Origin: Fimenecus sp052298855
GTDB lineage: Bacteria > Bacillota > Clostridia > Oscillospirales > Acutalibacteraceae
Direction: 5' to 3'
NCBI GenBank assembly: GCA_052298855.1
Contig: DAVZXP010000009.1
Location: forward strand, 62,001 to 126,000
DNA length: 64,000 bases
The notes beneath the pieces are model-generated. The model made no database searches. It was not told the origin of the DNA and saw only the letters and a list, made by a program, of their open reading frames with translations. The translations under genes were made by a program, and so were the position numbers. Below are positions 35,609 to 44,698 of the stretch, one piece after another. Numbering within the stretch: the stretch's first letter is position 1; every line of letters begins with the position of its first letter.

Positions 35609-37855
35609 ATGAAAAAGAAAATTATAATTTCAGCAGTGTCCGTCGGTTTGGCTCTTGCCGTAATCGGAGCATCGGTGGGTACATATATGTCATACATAAA
35701 AAAATATGTTCCCATTGCCCCTCCTTCAGCACTTGCTTGCACAAAATCGGACAGTCGGAAAGAGCTTATTAAAAATGCGGATTTTTATGTATCCGTAAAC
35801 GGTGATGACAACGGAATCGGCACACTTGAAAAGCCGTTTCAGACAATTCAAAGAGCACAGCAGGCTGTTCGTGAAGCTATTGCAAATTCCGATGAAAGTA
35901 AAACATCAATTACCGTTGCGATAATGGCAGGTACATATTATGAAACGGGTATTGCGTTTAATGAAAAAGATTCTTCAAAAAGCACATCTGTTACCTACAC
36001 TTCCTACGGCGACGGTGAGGTTATCCTTTGCGGCGGCAAAATTTTAACTTCCGAAGATTTTTCCTCTGTTGACAGCGAAACTGCTAAAAGGCTTAACAGT
36101 CAGGCAGCGGATAAGGTTAAGATGATTGATTTGAAAAAATACGGTCTTACAAAATCGGATTACGGTAAAATCAAAGCGACAGGCGGATTTAATACCGAAG
36201 AGTATTATGACGATGCGGCGACTGAAAATCCCTGTGAATTATTCTTTAATGATAAAAGAATGACAATTGCACGCTATCCCAACGATTCGTATATAACCGT
36301 AGGTAAAGTAAGCGACATCGGCGACTGCTATGAGCCAAATGCCCCCTCCCCTACTGACGAATCGTGGCTCGAAAGACGCAACCAAAGAGGCGGCACATTT
36401 GCCCTTGACAAGGATACCTACAAGAGAGTGAAAAGCTGGCAGAATACCGATGATTTGTGGGCGTTCGGTTACTTTTACTGGGACTGGGCAGATATGTCCA
36501 CACCCATAAAAAGTATCAATAATGATAAAACAATAACTACCGAGTATTGCAGTAAATACGGCTTTAAAGAGGGCGGATATTATTATTTCTTCAATGTCCT
36601 TGAAGAACTTGACGCACCGGGCGAATATTATATAGACCGTGATAACGGAATATTGTATTTTTATCCTCCCGATGAAAATGAAAACAGCAAAATTATGCTT
36701 TCCACAAGCAATGAAAATATAATCAGTATCACAGAAAAAGCGTCCAATATTACCGTTGACGGTCTTACCTTGCAGGGCACAAGAGCCGCTGCACTTACCA
36801 TTGCAGGCGAGAAGTGCAAAATCATAAACTGCACGGTTAAAAATGCGGTTGATTGCGGAATCAATGTGAGCGGCAAAAATAATCTTGTGGAAAACTGCGA
36901 GGTTGCTTTTATCGGAAAAGATGCTGTTGTGCTTTCGGGCGGCAGTGCAGAGGGCTTTGTCTATGGCAACAACACCGTCACCAACAACAGCTTGCACGAT
37001 TACGGCGAAATTCAGAAAACATATATTGCAGGTGTGAATTTAAGCGGTATCGGCAACACCGTTTCCCATAATGAAATCTACAATGCGCCGCATATGGGCG
37101 TTTATTATACAGGCAATGAAAATGTAATGGAATACAATTACATTCACGATGTAGTTTTACAATCCTCAGATGCAGGTGCGATTTATACGGGTTACAGCTA
37201 CAGCACTTACGGAAATGTTGTCCGCTATAACTGTATCAGCAATATCGGCTCGGGCACTTTTACACCAAGCGGCATTTATTTTGATGACAATTCCTCAGGA
37301 CAGACAGCCTACGGAAACGTGCTTATCAATATTCCCGGTTATGCTTTCCTTATCGGAGGCGGCAGAGATAATATGATTGAAAACAATTTGGTTATCAATG
37401 CAGGAAAGCAGATACTCTATGATGACCGTGCGTATGACGGTTATCACAATGACGGCTGGTATGCAAAAAACTGTAAAACGCCTGACAGCCGTTTGTGGCA
37501 GCTTATGAATGAGGCAAAGGAGTTTAACGCTTCCATCGGCAACAAGTATGACGGCATTGAGCGTATGCATCAGGATTATGAAAGAGAAGATGACGAGGGC
37601 TTTGCAGTTAATCCGTCAGGCTCATCTGTTCAAAATAACATCATTATTTCAAAGCAAAACAAGGTCGGTGAAATCGCAAAGACAGTCAAAAAATATTCTG
37701 TCGTTGAAAACAATCAGACCTTTACCTTAAACGGTGCAAAAAGCTCCTTTGAGGATTATGAAAACGGCGATTACATAATCAAAACAGACAGTAAAATTTC
37801 AAAAAAATGTCCCGATTTCAAAGAAATTCCTTTTAATGAAATCGGCAGAAAATAA
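35609..37855 (+). CDS. Right-handed beta-helix glycosidase, GH141-like (putative alpha-L-fucosidase)
   Basis: The 748-residue protein has an N-terminal hydrophobic signal or anchor (residues ~5-30), then the typical start of many parallel beta-helix enzymes, DFYVSVNGDDNGIGTLEKPF, GTYYETG and GDGEVILCGG. FFNDKRMTIARYPND and WAFGYFYWDWADMSTPI follow, then helix coils (ITVDGLTLQG, CKIINCTVKNAVDCGI, NVMEYNYIHDV). This layout recalls GH141, whose known members include alpha-L-fucosidase and xylanase; GH110 and non-enzymatic helices remain possible. No catalytic residue can be named with confidence. It is exported and lies between phosphoesterase and xylose-isomerase genes. A short remnant of a related C-terminus lies at 42863-43027. 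Confidence 0.6.
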   Translation: MKKKIIISAVSVGLALAVIGASVGTYMSYIKKYVPIAPPSALACTKSDSRKELIKNADFYVSVNGDDNGIGTLEKPFQTIQRAQQAVREAIANSDESKTSITVAIMAGTYYETGIAFNEKDSSKSTSVTYTSYGDGEVILCGGKILTSEDFSSVDSETAKRLNSQAADKVKMIDLKKYGLTKSDYGKIKATGGFNTEEYYDDAATENPCELFFNDKRMTIARYPNDSYITVGKVSDIGDCYEPNAPSPTDESWLERRNQRGGTFALDKDTYKRVKSWQNTDDLWAFGYFYWDWADMSTPIKSINNDKTITTEYCSKYGFKEGGYYYFFNVLEELDAPGEYYIDRDNGILYFYPPDENENSKIMLSTSNENIISITEKASNITVDGLTLQGTRAAALTIAGEKCKIINCTVKNAVDCGINVSGKNNLVENCEVAFIGKDAVVLSGGSAEGFVYGNNTVTNNSLHDYGEIQKTYIAGVNLSGIGNTVSHNEIYNAPHMGVYYTGNENVMEYNYIHDVVLQSSDAGAIYTGYSYSTYGNVVRYNCISNIGSGTFTPSGIYFDDNSSGQTAYGNVLINIPGYAFLIGGGRDNMIENNLVINAGKQILYDDRAYDGYHNDGWYAKNCKTPDSRLWQLMNEAKEFNASIGNKYDGIERMHQDYEREDDEGFAVNPSGSSVQNNIIISKQNKVGEIAKTVKKYSVVENNQTFTLNGAKSSFEDYENGDYIIKTDSKISKKCPDFKEIPFNEIGRK

Positions 37856-37868
37856 GCGGAGGCAAAAA

Positions 37869-39191
37869 ATGTATTTTGAAAATATTGAAAAAATAAAATT
37901 CGAGGGCGTAAATTTAAAAAATCCGCTCTCGTTTAAGTATTATGATGCGACCAAAATTGTTGCAGGCAAAAAAATGAGCGAGCATCTTAAATTCGCCATG
38001 AGCTACTGGCATACAATGTGCGGTGACGGAACAGATATGTTCGGCAGAGGAACAACGGACAAATCATTCGGCGGAAAAACGCCTATGGAAATTGCAGTAA
38101 ACAAGGTATATGCATCATTTGAACTTATGGAAAAGCTCGGTATTAAGTATTTCTGTTTTCACGACCGTGATATTGCTCCCGAGGGTGCAACCTTAAAAGA
38201 AACCAACGCAAACCTTGACAAAATCGTTCCGATTATCAAGTCGGAAATGGAAAGAACGGGCATAAAGCTTCTTTGGGGTACAGCGAACTGCTTTAATAAT
38301 CCCAGATATATGTGCGGCGCGGGAACATCTCCTAATGCCGAGGTGTTTGCTTATGCGGCGGCACAAATTAAAAAAGCCCTTGAAATTACCGTTGAACTCG
38401 GCGGTCAGGGCTATGTGTTCTGGGGCGGTCGAGAGGGTTACGATACTCTGCTCAATACGGATATGGCAAAAGAGCAGGACAATATGGCATATCTTATGAA
38501 AATGGCTGTTGATTACGGCAGAAGCATTGGTTTTACAGGTGATTTTTATATTGAGCCGAAGCCGAAAGAACCTACAAAGCATCAGTATGATTTTGATGTT
38601 TCAACCGTGCTTGCGTTCTTGCGTAAATACGGGTTGGATAAAGATTTTAAGATGAATATTGAAGCCAACCACGCAACGCTTGCAGGACACACTTTTCAAC
38701 ACGAATTGAGAGTTGCAAGAGATAACGGCGTTTTCGGTTCAATAGATGCCAATCAGGGCGATATGCTTTTAGGCTGGGATACAGACCAGTTCCCCACGGA
38801 TTTATACAGCACAACCATGTGTATGTACGAGGTTTTGAAAAATGGCGGCTTTACGAACGGCGGATTGAATTTTGACGCAAAAGCAAGACGTGCAAGCAAT
38901 ACATATGAGGATGTTTTTCTTTCCTATATTGCAGGTATGGACGCTTTCGCTTACGGCCTTATCGTTGCCGATAAAATCATTTCAGACGGCGTTATGGATA
39001 GTTTTGTCGAAAACAGATACAGCTCATATACCGAGGGCATCGGCAAAAAAATTGCCGACAGGCAAACCTCTCTTGCGGAGCTTGAGCAGTATACGCTTAT
39101 AAACGGAGAGCCGACAGCAGAAAGCGGCAAGCAGGAATATCTTGAAGCACTTGTTAATCGGTATATTATTTTAGCAGGTAAGGATTTATGA
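37869..39191 (+). CDS. xylA: Xylose isomerase
   Basis: The protein (440 residues) matches class II xylose isomerases throughout: FGGKTPMEIA, FCFHDRDIAPEG (catalytic His), VFWGGREGYDTL, NIEANHATLAGHTFQHE and the metal site ANQGDMLLGWDTDQFP. It converts D-xylose to D-xylulose in the cytoplasm with Mg2+, Co2+ or Mn2+. The ATG at 37869 is chosen because AGCGGAGG lies just upstream and the N-terminus then begins MYFENIEKIKFEG as in the family; an upstream in-frame start would overlap the beta-helix gene. The stop overlaps xylB by 4 bp. Its place in a mannosidase/fucosidase operon suggests that the substrate glycan contains xylose. Confidence 0.96.
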   Translation: MYFENIEKIKFEGVNLKNPLSFKYYDATKIVAGKKMSEHLKFAMSYWHTMCGDGTDMFGRGTTDKSFGGKTPMEIAVNKVYASFELMEKLGIKYFCFHDRDIAPEGATLKETNANLDKIVPIIKSEMERTGIKLLWGTANCFNNPRYMCGAGTSPNAEVFAYAAAQIKKALEITVELGGQGYVFWGGREGYDTLLNTDMAKEQDNMAYLMKMAVDYGRSIGFTGDFYIEPKPKEPTKHQYDFDVSTVLAFLRKYGLDKDFKMNIEANHATLAGHTFQHELRVARDNGVFGSIDANQGDMLLGWDTDQFPTDLYSTTMCMYEVLKNGGFTNGGLNFDAKARRASNTYEDVFLSYIAGMDAFAYGLIVADKIISDGVMDSFVENRYSSYTEGIGKKIADRQTSLAELEQYTLINGEPTAESGKQEYLEALVNRYIILAGKDL

Positions 39192-40654
39192 GTTATTTTA
39201 TCGGAATTGATGTGGGGACATCTGCAACAAAATCCGTACTGTTTGACGAAACTGGAAAGATTATTATTTCGAACAGCAGTGAGTACGAGCTGATTCAGCC
39301 TCACAACGGTTGGGCACAGCAACGACCTAATGATTGGAAAAATGCTGCCGTTGAAACCTTGAAAAGCATTGCCCAAAAGGTTAATGTCGAAGAAATCAAG
39401 GGCATTGGCGTTACGGGACAAATGCACGGTCTTGTTGTGCTTGATGAAAATAATGATGTTTTATATGACAGCATTATTTGGTGCGACCAAAGAACAGAAA
39501 AAGAGGTAAATCAAATTATTGATACTATCGGCAAGGAAAGATATATTGACCTGACCTTAAACGCTCCAAACACCTCTTTTACATTGAGTAAGCTTTTGTG
39601 GTTAAAGAATAATGAGCCTGATATTTTTTCAAAAACAAGAAAAGTCCTGTTGCCGAAGGACTACATCAATTTTTGCTTAACCGGTAATTTTTCAACCGAT
39701 GTTTCGGACGCAAGCGGAACAGGATATTTTGATGTTAAAAACAGAAAATGGAGTAAAGAAATTCTTGCCGCATTCAATATTGGCAAAGAACTGTTGCCGC
39801 AGGTTTATGAAAGCTCACAGGTTGTTGGAAATATAACCGAGGATATTGCAAAACAAACAGGTTTATCAACAAATACAATTGTCGTTGCAGGAGCAGGAGA
39901 TCAAGCGGCTGCCGCAGTGGGAAACGGTGTTGTTAAACCGGGTTGCACAAGTATTTCGCTGGGAACAAGCGGTGTTGTGTTCACAGCAGTCGACAAGCCT
40001 GTATATGATAAATTCGGAAGAACTCACACCTTTTGCCATGCTGTCAAAAATACGTGGCACATTATGGGAGTAACACAGGGCTGTGGTTTGTCGGTAAATT
40101 GGTTTAGAAAGAACTTTGCACAGGAGTATAGCTATGCTGAGCTTGATGAAAACGCAAAGGAAATTACAAGTGACGGAATAATCTATTTGCCTTATTTAAT
40201 GGGTGAAAGAACACCTCATCTTGACCCTAATTGCAGAGGCTCTTTTACGGGCATTTCAGTTAATCATAACTGTTTCAACTTTTATAGAGCTTTGTTGGAG
40301 GGCGTTTGCTTCAGCCTCAAAGATTGCTGTGAGGTTATTTGTGAATCGGGCATTGATTTGAATACGGTTAAGGTCGGTGGAGGAGGCGCAAAAAGCCGAT
40401 TGTGGCTGCAAATTCTTGCCGACATTACAACGAATAATCTATATTCATCTCAATGTGTAGAAAGCGGAGCGTTAGGCGTTGCTATTCTTGCAAGTGTAGG
40501 AAGCGGTTATTATAATTCAGTTACCGAAGCAAGTAAAAAAATGACTGTTTGCGATTTGACAGTAACAGAGTTTAATGCTGAAAAAATTGATTATTATAAT
40601 TCAATCTATAAAACATATAAAAATCTTTATTGTGCAATTAAACAAGTCCGGTAA
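39188..40654 (+). CDS. xylB: Xylulokinase (FGGY family)
   Basis: The 488-residue sugar kinase starts with the FGGY ATP-site motif FIGIDVGTSATKSVLFD and continues with TGQMHGLV, IIWCDQRT, GAGDQAAAAVGNGV and GGGAKSRLWLQILADI. It phosphorylates D-xylulose to xylulose 5-phosphate for the pentose phosphate pathway. It overlaps xylA by 4 bp (ATGA), so expression is coupled. FGGY members for L-fuculose exist, but pairing with XylA and the MHG motif support xylulokinase. The next gene starts 78 bp later. Confidence 0.93.
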   Translation: MSYFIGIDVGTSATKSVLFDETGKIIISNSSEYELIQPHNGWAQQRPNDWKNAAVETLKSIAQKVNVEEIKGIGVTGQMHGLVVLDENNDVLYDSIIWCDQRTEKEVNQIIDTIGKERYIDLTLNAPNTSFTLSKLLWLKNNEPDIFSKTRKVLLPKDYINFCLTGNFSTDVSDASGTGYFDVKNRKWSKEILAAFNIGKELLPQVYESSQVVGNITEDIAKQTGLSTNTIVVAGAGDQAAAAVGNGVVKPGCTSISLGTSGVVFTAVDKPVYDKFGRTHTFCHAVKNTWHIMGVTQGCGLSVNWFRKNFAQEYSYAELDENAKEITSDGIIYLPYLMGERTPHLDPNCRGSFTGISVNHNCFNFYRALLEGVCFSLKDCCEVICESGIDLNTVKVGGGGAKSRLWLQILADITTNNLYSSQCVESGALGVAILASVGSGYYNSVTEASKKMTVCDLTVTEFNAEKIDYYNSIYKTYKNLYCAIKQVR

Positions 40655-40732
40655 AAATGGATAATTGAAAAAAAGAACCTCTTATGGTAGAATAAAAAAT
40701 ACGGTTGAAAGATATATTTAGTGGGTGGCGAT

Positions 40733-42823
40733 ATGAAAAAGAAAATAATTACCGTAACAGCTATAATTGCGTTGTTATTGTGCGTTGTAACGGCAAGGGT
40801 GCTTTTTGCACCGAGCAAACAGCATTTTGTGGGCACCGTAACGGAGATTGACACAGGAAAGCCTCTTTCAAATGTTTGTGTAACCGACGGCAGAAATGTT
40901 GTTAAAACCGATGAAAACGGCAGGTTTGAGCTTAACGGTTGGCGGAAAAGTCATTTTGTGACCGTAACCGTTCCGTCGGGGTATCAAACGGATAATTTCT
41001 ATATTCCTGTTGATAAGGATAAAAGCAGCTATGATTTTGCACTTGCAAAATCGGATTTAACTGCACTCGATGAGCATTGCTTTGTTCAAATCTCCGATAC
41101 AGAAATCGGAAAGTCCGGCACGGGCGAATGGCTTGATAATGTTAAACAAATTGTCAAGCAAAATAATCCTGCATTTTTGATACACACGGGCGACATTTGC
41201 TATGAGGCGGGTCTTAAAAAGCATATTGAGGATATGAACACCGAAACTATGGGATGCACCGTTAGGTATGTAATCGGCAATCACGACTATGTAAAAGGAA
41301 AGTATGGCGAGGAACTTTACGAAAGCCTTTACGGACCTGTTTGGTATTCCTTTGATGTCGGCAACATTCATTATGTTGTTACTTCGTTCCAAAGGGGTAG
41401 CGATTACAAATCCTGTTATGCAGATAGTGACAGGTGGAAATGGCTTGCAAACGACCTTGAAAATGTTGATGACGACAAAAAAGTTGTTATGTTCAACCAT
41501 ACAAAATCACCGAGTGATGATTACGTTTTGTCGTTTGGCAGAAATGAGCTTGACCTAAAGGAGCACAACCTTATCGCTTGGATATTCGGTCATTATCATT
41601 ACAATTATGTATATGAAAAAAGCGGTGTAGTAAACATCAGTACCGCCCGTCCCGATTGCGGAGGCATTGACTCATCTCCTGCCGGAACAAGAATAATACA
41701 TATCGGTGCCGACGGTGAAATCAGAACTAATACAGATTATTACGATTTGAATTTGTCATCAAAGCCGGAAAATACGATATGGACTGCCGAGCTTAACGGC
41801 AACGCTCTTTACTGTGATACCGTATATGACGGCGGATATATCTATACCGCAACGGTTGATGATGATTATCCACACAACTGTGGAATATACTGCATAAATG
41901 CAGATGACGGCAAAATCAAATGGTTTTATGAAACGGTTAATTCTGTAAAGAATAACATCTGTATCGACGGCGAAAGACTGCTTGCTACGGATGTTGACGG
42001 CAATGTATATTGTCTTGACAAAGCAAACGGCAACAGTATATGGCAAACAAAAATAAATCTTGGGAACAACATAGGAACAAGCAGCGGAATTTGTATAGAA
42101 AACGGTGTTCTGTTTACAGGAAATTCACGGATTGTTACCGCACTTAATATTGCTGACGGCAGTATTAAGTGGTCGAAAAATAGGGATAAGGGCGAAAACT
42201 CCCCTGCCGAATTTATTGTTGCGGGAAATAAGCTGATTGTAAACTCTCATTGGGACTCTTTATCTGCACTTGATGTTGAAAGCGGCAAGGAGCTTTGGAG
42301 CAATGATGATGAGGATATACGCTTCAGAAGCTCAACACCTGCCATTGTTGATGACAAAACTCTGCTTGTTGCAGACAGCGACGCAGTAATGCTCGTCAAC
42401 CTTGATGACGGCAGTATAACCGACAAAACAACATTTGAAGATTACAGCTTTTCATCAAGCGGACAGCCTGCCATTCTTGACGGCATTGCATACATTCCAA
42501 CTTCAAATAAAGGTTTGATTGCGTTTGATATTAAAAGCAAAAGCATTTTGTGGAATTTCGAAACACAGGACAATATATTGTTCACGGCACCGTATAGGGG
42601 CAAAGGCTCAAAAACTGTTGAAAGTTCTCCGATTATTGAATATAATAAAATCATCTTTGGTGCAAATGACGGATATATTTATTGTGTAGATGCAAAAAAC
42701 AGAAAAGTAACAGAAAAATTCAATGCAGGCTCTGCTGTTTTGGGGAAAGCTTTTGTAAAAGACAACAAACTTTATGCAGGCTCTTTTGACGGTAATGTGG
42801 TTTGTTATACGCTTTTGCCATAG
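40733..42823 (+). CDS. Metallophosphoesterase fused to PQQ-type beta-propeller
   Basis: This 696-residue exported protein has, in order, a signal/anchor (residues ~5-25), a carboxypeptidase-regulatory-like beta domain (TDGRNVVKTDENGRFEL, about 30-95), a calcineurin-like phosphoesterase (QISDTEIGK, HTGDICYE, IGNHDYV, FNHTKSP, FGHYHYN; about 105-340), and a PQQ/WD-like propeller of several blades (DGGYIYTATV, GKIKWFYET, GNVYCLDKANGNSIWQT, GYIYCVDAKN). Motif I is D-x-E. Propellers of this type usually bind ligands or partners. The ATG at 40733 follows GGTGG by 6 bp; a GTG at 40721 is the alternative. It is the third phosphoesterase gene of the operon. The combination suggests surface recognition plus phosphate removal; the substrate is unknown. 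Confidence 0.78.
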   Translation: MKKKIITVTAIIALLLCVVTARVLFAPSKQHFVGTVTEIDTGKPLSNVCVTDGRNVVKTDENGRFELNGWRKSHFVTVTVPSGYQTDNFYIPVDKDKSSYDFALAKSDLTALDEHCFVQISDTEIGKSGTGEWLDNVKQIVKQNNPAFLIHTGDICYEAGLKKHIEDMNTETMGCTVRYVIGNHDYVKGKYGEELYESLYGPVWYSFDVGNIHYVVTSFQRGSDYKSCYADSDRWKWLANDLENVDDDKKVVMFNHTKSPSDDYVLSFGRNELDLKEHNLIAWIFGHYHYNYVYEKSGVVNISTARPDCGGIDSSPAGTRIIHIGADGEIRTNTDYYDLNLSSKPENTIWTAELNGNALYCDTVYDGGYIYTATVDDDYPHNCGIYCINADDGKIKWFYETVNSVKNNICIDGERLLATDVDGNVYCLDKANGNSIWQTKINLGNNIGTSSGICIENGVLFTGNSRIVTALNIADGSIKWSKNRDKGENSPAEFIVAGNKLIVNSHWDSLSALDVESGKELWSNDDEDIRFRSSTPAIVDDKTLLVADSDAVMLVNLDDGSITDKTTFEDYSFSSSGQPAILDGIAYIPTSNKGLIAFDIKSKSILWNFETQDNILFTAPYRGKGSKTVESSPIIEYNKIIFGANDGYIYCVDAKNRKVTEKFNAGSAVLGKAFVKDNKLYAGSFDGNVVCYTLLP

Positions 42824-42862
42824 CGTTAATTAGCAACAGAAACGGAGTAAATGAAAAAATGA

Positions 42863-43027
42863 AAAAGCAAGTCAGGTTGTGATGCAAATTCTTTGATTGC
42901 AGACCCGATGTTTACAGATTCTGAAAGTAACGATTTCTCTTTCAAAGAAAATTCGCCTGCCTATAAGTTGGGAATAAGCGAGATTGATACGAACAGCATC
43001 GGAGTTCAGAGTAACTGGTATTATTAA
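42863..43027 (+). pseudogene. C-terminal remnant of a beta-helix protein
   Basis: Between the propeller phosphoesterase and GH29 genes a frame without start codon reads LIADPMFTDSESNDFSFKE then NSPAYKLGISEIDTNSIGVQ before a TAA at 43025-43027. This DPMF...DFSFKENSPAYKLG pattern is the usual end of polysaccharide-active right-handed beta-helix proteins, and the last residues compare with CPDFKEIPFNEIGRK at the end of the 35609-37855 protein. A TGA lies just upstream in frame at 42860-42862. I read it as the surviving 3' end of a deleted gene; the deletion probably joined the flanking genes. Confidence 0.75.
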
Positions 43028-43038
43028 GGAGACATATT

Positions 43039-44523
43039 ATGGAAGTCGCATACAGAAAACAACTTGATGAATATTTAGAAAAAATTGATTCCGTTATAGA
43101 AAACGGCAGGTACAAGGATAATTGGGAAAGTCTTTCGGCATACCCTGTACCTACTTGGTACAAAAACGCTAAATTCGGTGTGTTTCTTCACTGGGGCGTT
43201 TACAGTGTTCCGGCATATTACAGCGAGTGGTATCCAAGGCTTATGTATTACAAGGGAAACCCTGTTTATTGGCATCATAAAAAGAAATACGGCAAGGATT
43301 TTAATTACCGTGATTTCGTGCCTATGTTTAAGGCAGAAAACTTTGATGCAGAAAAATGGGTCAGCATTCTGAAAAGTGCTGGTGCAAAATACATTATGCC
43401 TGTGGGCGAACACCATGACGGATATAAAATGTATGACAGTGATTTATCTCAATGGACCTCCGTTAAACAAGCACCTCATTGCGATTTCTTAGGAGAATTA
43501 AGAAAAGAATGTGACAAACAAGGCGTTACATTTGCTACATCAAGTCACCGTGCAGAGCATTTTTGGTTTCTGAACGGCGGTAGGACTGTGGGCTATGATA
43601 ACGAAGTGCTTGACGAAAAATATCGTGATTTCTACGGACCTGCATATAACATTCATAAAATCAACAATCTGCATAATCTTCTCAAGCAGGAGCACGGAAT
43701 AACTCCGTCAAAGGAATGGCTTGAGGATTGGCTTGTTAATTCCTGTGAATTGATTGATAAGTATCAGCCAGAAACACTTTTCTTTGATTGGTGGGTAATG
43801 AACTATGCGTTCAGACCTTATATGAAAAAATTTCTTGCCTATTACTACAATCGGTCGGTGGAATGGAACAAAGAGGTCTGCGTACAGTATAAGTCTGACG
43901 CTATTATGTATAATGTGGGTATTTTTGACCGTGAAAGAGGTCAACTTGCTGCAACTTCACCGTATATCTGGCAAAGCGAAACATCTACTGCATATAATTC
44001 GTGGAGCTACTGTACGACAAACAAATTCAAAACCGCAGGTAAAATTGCGGGAACATTTGTTGATGTTATCAGTAAAAACGGTAACTTTGTTTTGAATTTG
44101 GGGCCAAAGGCAGACGGAACTTTTTGTAAAGAAGAAATGCAAATATTGGAAAAGTTGAGTGACTGGACTGCCAAAAACAAGGAAGCAATATGGGAAACTC
44201 AACCGTATAAGATTTTCGGAGAAGGAAAAAAGCACGGCAACGGCTCATTTAACGAAAAATATAATTACTCCCGTAAGGATTACCGCTTCACATACAAAAC
44301 GGGTAGCATTTACATATTTGCATTAAAGCCCGACAGAACAACATTTAAGATTAAATCGTTAAAATACAGCGGAGATATGTTTGCTGCCGATATTAAAAAT
44401 GTTGAGGTTTTAGGATATAATCAAAATCTGCATTATGAAAGAAATAACAGATGCTTAAAAATAGAACTTGACAGTCCTATTGAAACAGATATGCCTTTAT
44501 GTTTTAAGGTTTCAATTGATTGA
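43039..44523 (+). CDS. GH29 alpha-L-fucosidase
   Basis: This 494-residue protein has the GH29 barrel marks: WYKNAKFGVFLHWGVYSVPAY near the N-terminus, AKYIMPVGEHHDGYKMYDS, the likely nucleophile Asp in ETLFFDWWVM, and NGNFVLNLGPKADGTF. A short C-terminal beta domain follows. GH29 retaining fucosidases act on alpha-1,2/3/4/6-fucose; subfamily cannot be fixed here. No signal peptide, so cytoplasmic. AAGGAG lies 8 bp before the ATG. It is the last gene of the operon and is followed by a strong terminator at 44581. A decayed piece of a close paralogue lies at 24359-24566. Confidence 0.92.
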   Translation: MEVAYRKQLDEYLEKIDSVIENGRYKDNWESLSAYPVPTWYKNAKFGVFLHWGVYSVPAYYSEWYPRLMYYKGNPVYWHHKKKYGKDFNYRDFVPMFKAENFDAEKWVSILKSAGAKYIMPVGEHHDGYKMYDSDLSQWTSVKQAPHCDFLGELRKECDKQGVTFATSSHRAEHFWFLNGGRTVGYDNEVLDEKYRDFYGPAYNIHKINNLHNLLKQEHGITPSKEWLEDWLVNSCELIDKYQPETLFFDWWVMNYAFRPYMKKFLAYYYNRSVEWNKEVCVQYKSDAIMYNVGIFDRERGQLAATSPYIWQSETSTAYNSWSYCTTNKFKTAGKIAGTFVDVISKNGNFVLNLGPKADGTFCKEEMQILEKLSDWTAKNKEAIWETQPYKIFGEGKKHGNGSFNEKYNYSRKDYRFTYKTGSIYIFALKPDRTTFKIKSLKYSGDMFAADIKNVEVLGYNQNLHYERNNRCLKIELDSPIETDMPLCFKVSID

Positions 44524-44580
44524 TGAAGTGTAAAATAAAAAACGAAACGCAAAGCGAGATAAAAACACAGTGCTAAATTA

Positions 44581-44622
44581 AAAAACAGTCATTTCAAGGT
44601 ATAAAAGAAATGACTGTTTTTT
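44581..44622 (+). terminator. Rho-independent terminator after the GH29 gene
   Basis: A 15-bp stem (AAAAACAGTCATTTC / GAAATGACTGTTTTT) with an 11-nt loop and a T-run ends the plus-strand operon that begins with GH38. It is 57 bp after the GH29 stop. Confidence 0.88.
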
Positions 44623-44634
44623 GTTGTTTTAGTC

Positions 44635-44683
44635 TTTTATATTATTTGCCATCAGCTCGTACAGCGGGATGCACTATATTTGA
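44635..44683. repeat. Dispersed 50-bp repeat, copy 1
   Basis: This segment matches 55492-55541 over almost its full length with about ten differences and one gap. On the minus strand both copies end in a short frame with the tail HPAVRADGK (here) or HPTARGSDK (other copy) before TAA, so they may be the surviving 3' ends of related mobile-element genes. Confidence 0.6.
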
Positions 44684-44698
44684 TGAACTGTGTAGATA

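Noticed and set aside
36239..36997. 252-residue minus-strand open frame
   Set aside because: Antisense to the beta-helix gene, no ribosome site and unlikely composition; a chance open frame.
37836..37868. Upstream start for xylose isomerase
   Set aside because: It would overlap the end of the beta-helix gene and lacks a ribosome site; AGCGGAGG before 37869 decides the start.
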